In this document: piece by piece, positions 62,262-64,000 of the stretch
How positions within the stretch are numbered: the first letter of the stretch is position 1
Layout of the letters: each line of letters opens with the position of its first letter
Assembly: GCF_013304735.1 (NCBI RefSeq)
Contig: NZ_JAAITI010000003.1
Location: forward strand, 62,001 to 126,000
DNA: 64,000 nucleotides
From: Blautia luti
GTDB taxonomy: Bacteria; Bacillota; Clostridia; Lachnospirales; Lachnospiraceae
Reading direction: 5' to 3'
The notes under the pieces: generated by a model
The model's database searches: none
The model's input: the letters and a program-made list of their open reading frames with translations, nothing else
Told to the model about the DNA's origin: nothing
Made by a program: the position numbers and the translations under genes

Positions 62262-63083
62262 TTATAATGCCTTTATCTTTAACATCTGTCTTACTTCATC
62301 AGGGGTCATCGGTTCCATATCTTTTTCACGGAGCAGTTCTGCGGCCGCTTTGATAAGCTCTGCATTGGTTGTACATTGCACGCCGTTTTCCAGATAGTTG
62401 GAATCCTCAAAACCAAGTCTTAAGGATACAGCTCCCATATCCAGGGCTTTGCTTACCATCTTGAAATCTTTACGGTTGGCCTCTGTGTATCCCCATAATA
62501 CTTTGCCCTCATCCGGGAATGTCTCATAGAGATATTCTTTCATGTGACGTAGTGCATTTTCCGTTGCAGGCATCTCTCCGCCATGGCCGAATACCAGGGC
62601 AAAAAGGATCGGGTCTACAAAGTGGAATTTCTCATCCAGCTCACGGACTGTGTTGATCATTCCAAGTTCAAATACCTCGATCTCCGGTCTTTTATCTTCA
62701 CGGATCAGCTCGCCAACACAGTATTCCACATCATCAATGGGATTCTGATAAACGGCCTTTCCAAGGTTTACAGAACCTACATTTAAGCTGACTGCCTCTG
62801 TGTACGGCGCGTAACAGGGCTGAACTCTCTCTTTGATGGTAAGGTCGGAAACACCGCCTGTGGAAATCTCAACTACAATGTCACAGGCTTCGCGGATATA
62901 TCTGATTGTTTCATCCATAAGTGTCATATCCGGAGTGAGTTTTCCATGGACGTCTCTTACGTGGAGATGAACCATGGATGCTCCCAGTTTCCAACATTCA
63001 ATAACATCATCTGCGATTTTTCTCGGATTGATATCTGTATCTGACGCACTTACCGGTGCTACAGAAAGCATTATTTTTTTCAT
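62262..63083 (-). CDS. BKACE family enzyme (3-keto-5-aminohexanoate cleavage type)
   Basis: A beta-keto acid cleavage enzyme of the DUF849 family, which condenses a beta-keto acid with acetyl-CoA and splits it. The zinc histidine pair is in HLHVRD (residues 41-46). The STGG loop follows near residue 82, and GHGGEMPAT near 178. The 273 residues are normal. ATG at 63083 overlaps the FadR stop (ATGA) with GGAG upstream; the longer frame to 63101 is rejected. It is unusual in a sugar operon, and the true substrate is unknown. Confidence 0.9.
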   Translation of the reverse strand: MKKIMLSVAPVSASDTDINPRKIADDVIECWKLGASMVHLHVRDVHGKLTPDMTLMDETIRYIREACDIVVEISTGGVSDLTIKERVQPCYAPYTEAVSLNVGSVNLGKAVYQNPIDDVEYCVGELIREDKRPEIEVFELGMINTVRELDEKFHFVDPILFALVFGHGGEMPATENALRHMKEYLYETFPDEGKVLWGYTEANRKDFKMVSKALDMGAVSLRLGFEDSNYLENGVQCTTNAELIKAAAELLREKDMEPMTPDEVRQMLKIKAL

Positions 63084-63784
63084 AATTTTTCTCCATTCCA
63101 ATATACATAATGATCAGTTACAGTCTGGACAATCTTGTCCTTTTCCCTTTTTGAGATTACTTCCAGAATCTCCCTGTGAAGCTCTGCAAAGTGGGAAACC
63201 TCGCCTTTTTTTATGACCTTGCAGATGGCCTCCAGGCGAGAAGGAACTGTCAGTCTTGTTATATATTCTGTAATGGTCACGATCTGAGGATTGTCTGAAA
63301 GCGCCGCAATTCCTGCATGAAATTCTGTATCTGTCCTCATGATCCGATTTGGATCCGGTTCCTTTTCATTCAGCGCAGCTTCCATCTTTTCCTGGATCTC
63401 ATAGAGATTTCTTATTTTCTCTTCATCCGGATCATTCTCAAGGATCACATTTAAGGTTCCGATCTCAATAACAGCCCGAAGCTGTACAAAGTCCTTCCAA
63501 CTGTTTTTCTTCAGGATGATCTGATAAAGCATGGGGTCAAGCAGTTTCTGATTATAAGTTTCGCTGACAAATGTACCGTCTGCACGTTTAATATAGACAA
63601 CACCATTTGCCTCCAGCTTCTTGATGGCTTCTCTCACAGAATTTCTTCCGGCCTCATATTGTCTGCATAATTCTACTTCTGTGGGAAGCTTTGAGCCGGG
63701 CTGGAATTCCCCTGAAATGATCCCGGATACAATTCCATCCACAACTCTGTCAACTACTGATTTTTTCTTCCCAGTTTCACTCAT
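63080..63784 (-). CDS. GntR/FadR family regulator (FCD domain)
   Basis: A 234-residue regulator with an N-terminal GntR winged helix (residues 8-75, SKLPTEVELCRQYEAGRNSVREAIKKLEANG) and an FCD ligand domain with RTDTEFHAGIAALSDN. The metal-binding histidine pattern (H in FHAGI and LHREILE) fits acid or sugar-acid ligands. It overlaps the BKACE gene by 4 bp and starts 1 bp after the upstream racemase-like gene. It probably controls these two genes in answer to an organic acid. Confidence 0.92.
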   Translation of the reverse strand: MSETGKKKSVVDRVVDGIVSGIISGEFQPGSKLPTEVELCRQYEAGRNSVREAIKKLEANGVVYIKRADGTFVSETYNQKLLDPMLYQIILKKNSWKDFVQLRAVIEIGTLNVILENDPDEEKIRNLYEIQEKMEAALNEKEPDPNRIMRTDTEFHAGIAALSDNPQIVTITEYITRLTVPSRLEAICKVIKKGEVSHFAELHREILEVISKREKDKIVQTVTDHYVYWNGEKL

Positions 63785-63785
63785 T

Positions 63786-64000
63786 TTATTTTACTGTTCC
63801 CTTCTTCACCAGTGCTTTCTTTAACTCAGCAGCTCCAAATCTCGGGCTTGAAAGAACAATTTTGCCGAATTTCTCAGCAATATATTCCTCGCAGTATGCC
63901 ATGCTTCCCTGTGCAAAAAGTACTACGTCCACATCATCTGCGATCTTCTCAATGCTTTCTGCCATTCTTGCGCGGAACTCATCCTGATTCAGGCCAAACG
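63786..64000 (-). CDS. Aspartate/glutamate racemase family protein (partial)
   Basis: The window end cuts this gene, leaving about 71 C-terminal codons. They read FGLNQDEFRARMAES, then VVLFAQGSMAYCEEYIAEK and IVLSSPRFGAAELKKAL. The segment LFAQGSMAYCEE carries the second catalytic cysteine region of the Asp/Glu/hydantoin racemase fold, and SSPRFGAA is the usual C-terminal motif. It is the most upstream gene visible in the FadR-BKACE operon. Substrate is unknown. Confidence 0.75.
   Translation of the reverse strand, partial: FGLNQDEFRARMAESIEKIADDVDVVLFAQGSMAYCEEYIAEKFGKIVLSSPRFGAAELKKALVKKGTVK

Overview
The window is low-to-moderate GC Firmicutes DNA from a spore-forming anaerobe, most likely Lachnospiraceae and plausibly Blautia or a close relative. 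The grounds are spoIIID, a PerR-type regulator next to reverse rubrerythrin, T-box leaders on metG and ileS, a ribitol teichoic-acid type cluster, and mobile elements of the MobV/TnpV/DUF5348 type common in gut Clostridia. Genus is an inference; no rRNA is present.

Region 1 (1-18720) is mobile DNA. A truncated large serine recombinase (2-214) lies beside a MATE efflux pump and its MarR regulator. Two related integrative mobilizable elements then sit in tandem behind the translation gene tuf. Each has TnpV, a MobV relaxase, a DUF5348 protein, a replication block, tyrosine integrase, excisionase-like HTH and a divergent XRE repressor. Their backbones are paralogous but their replication blocks differ: element 1 has a VapE-type helicase plus CHC2 primase, element 2 a RepA-like AAA ATPase. 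The last 55 bp of the tuf end (18666-18720) are repeated exactly at 9221-9275, so both elements use the tuf 3' end as attachment site. Element 2 (9276-18720, about 9.4 kb) also carries a candidate type I toxin-antitoxin locus, a membrane XRE/DUF2007 protein, two DUF3784 proteins and yjdF with a candidate yjdF riboswitch.

Region 2 (18581-23388) is the str operon rpsL-rpsG-fusA-tuf on the minus strand, with a strong promoter upstream of rpsL and a second before tuf. Region 3 (23476-31360) holds single genes: a flavin oxidoreductase, a YfhO-type membrane protein, an ACT protein, spoIIID, a TMEM165/GDT1 transporter behind a yybP-ykoY manganese riboswitch, ketopantoate reductase and a CobD-like aminotransferase.

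Region 4 (31389-35836) is a plus-strand cluster for CDP-ribitol and teichoic-type polymer synthesis (glycerophosphotransferase, tarI, tarJ, second polymerase). Region 5 (35892-41930) runs leftward from a Met T-box: metG, moaC, moaA, moaB, a 183-bp perfectly palindrome-ended repeat, and a MOSC-TatD fusion. Region 6 (41975-47968) has a decayed LRR surface-protein gene, a split threonine/serine exporter, an iron-type DUF3793-flavodoxin operon facing away from a PerR-rubrerythrin unit, and two HD hydrolases.

Region 7 (48008-54163) is an Ile T-box controlled ileS-glgP operon. Region 8 (54181-64000) is a carbohydrate-use locus transcribed leftward: racemase-family gene (cut by the window end), FadR-type regulator, BKACE enzyme, YesM/YesN-like two-component system, ABC binding protein with two permeases, and a GH127 glycosidase. 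No ABC ATPase is present, as is usual when a shared MsmX-like ATPase serves several importers.
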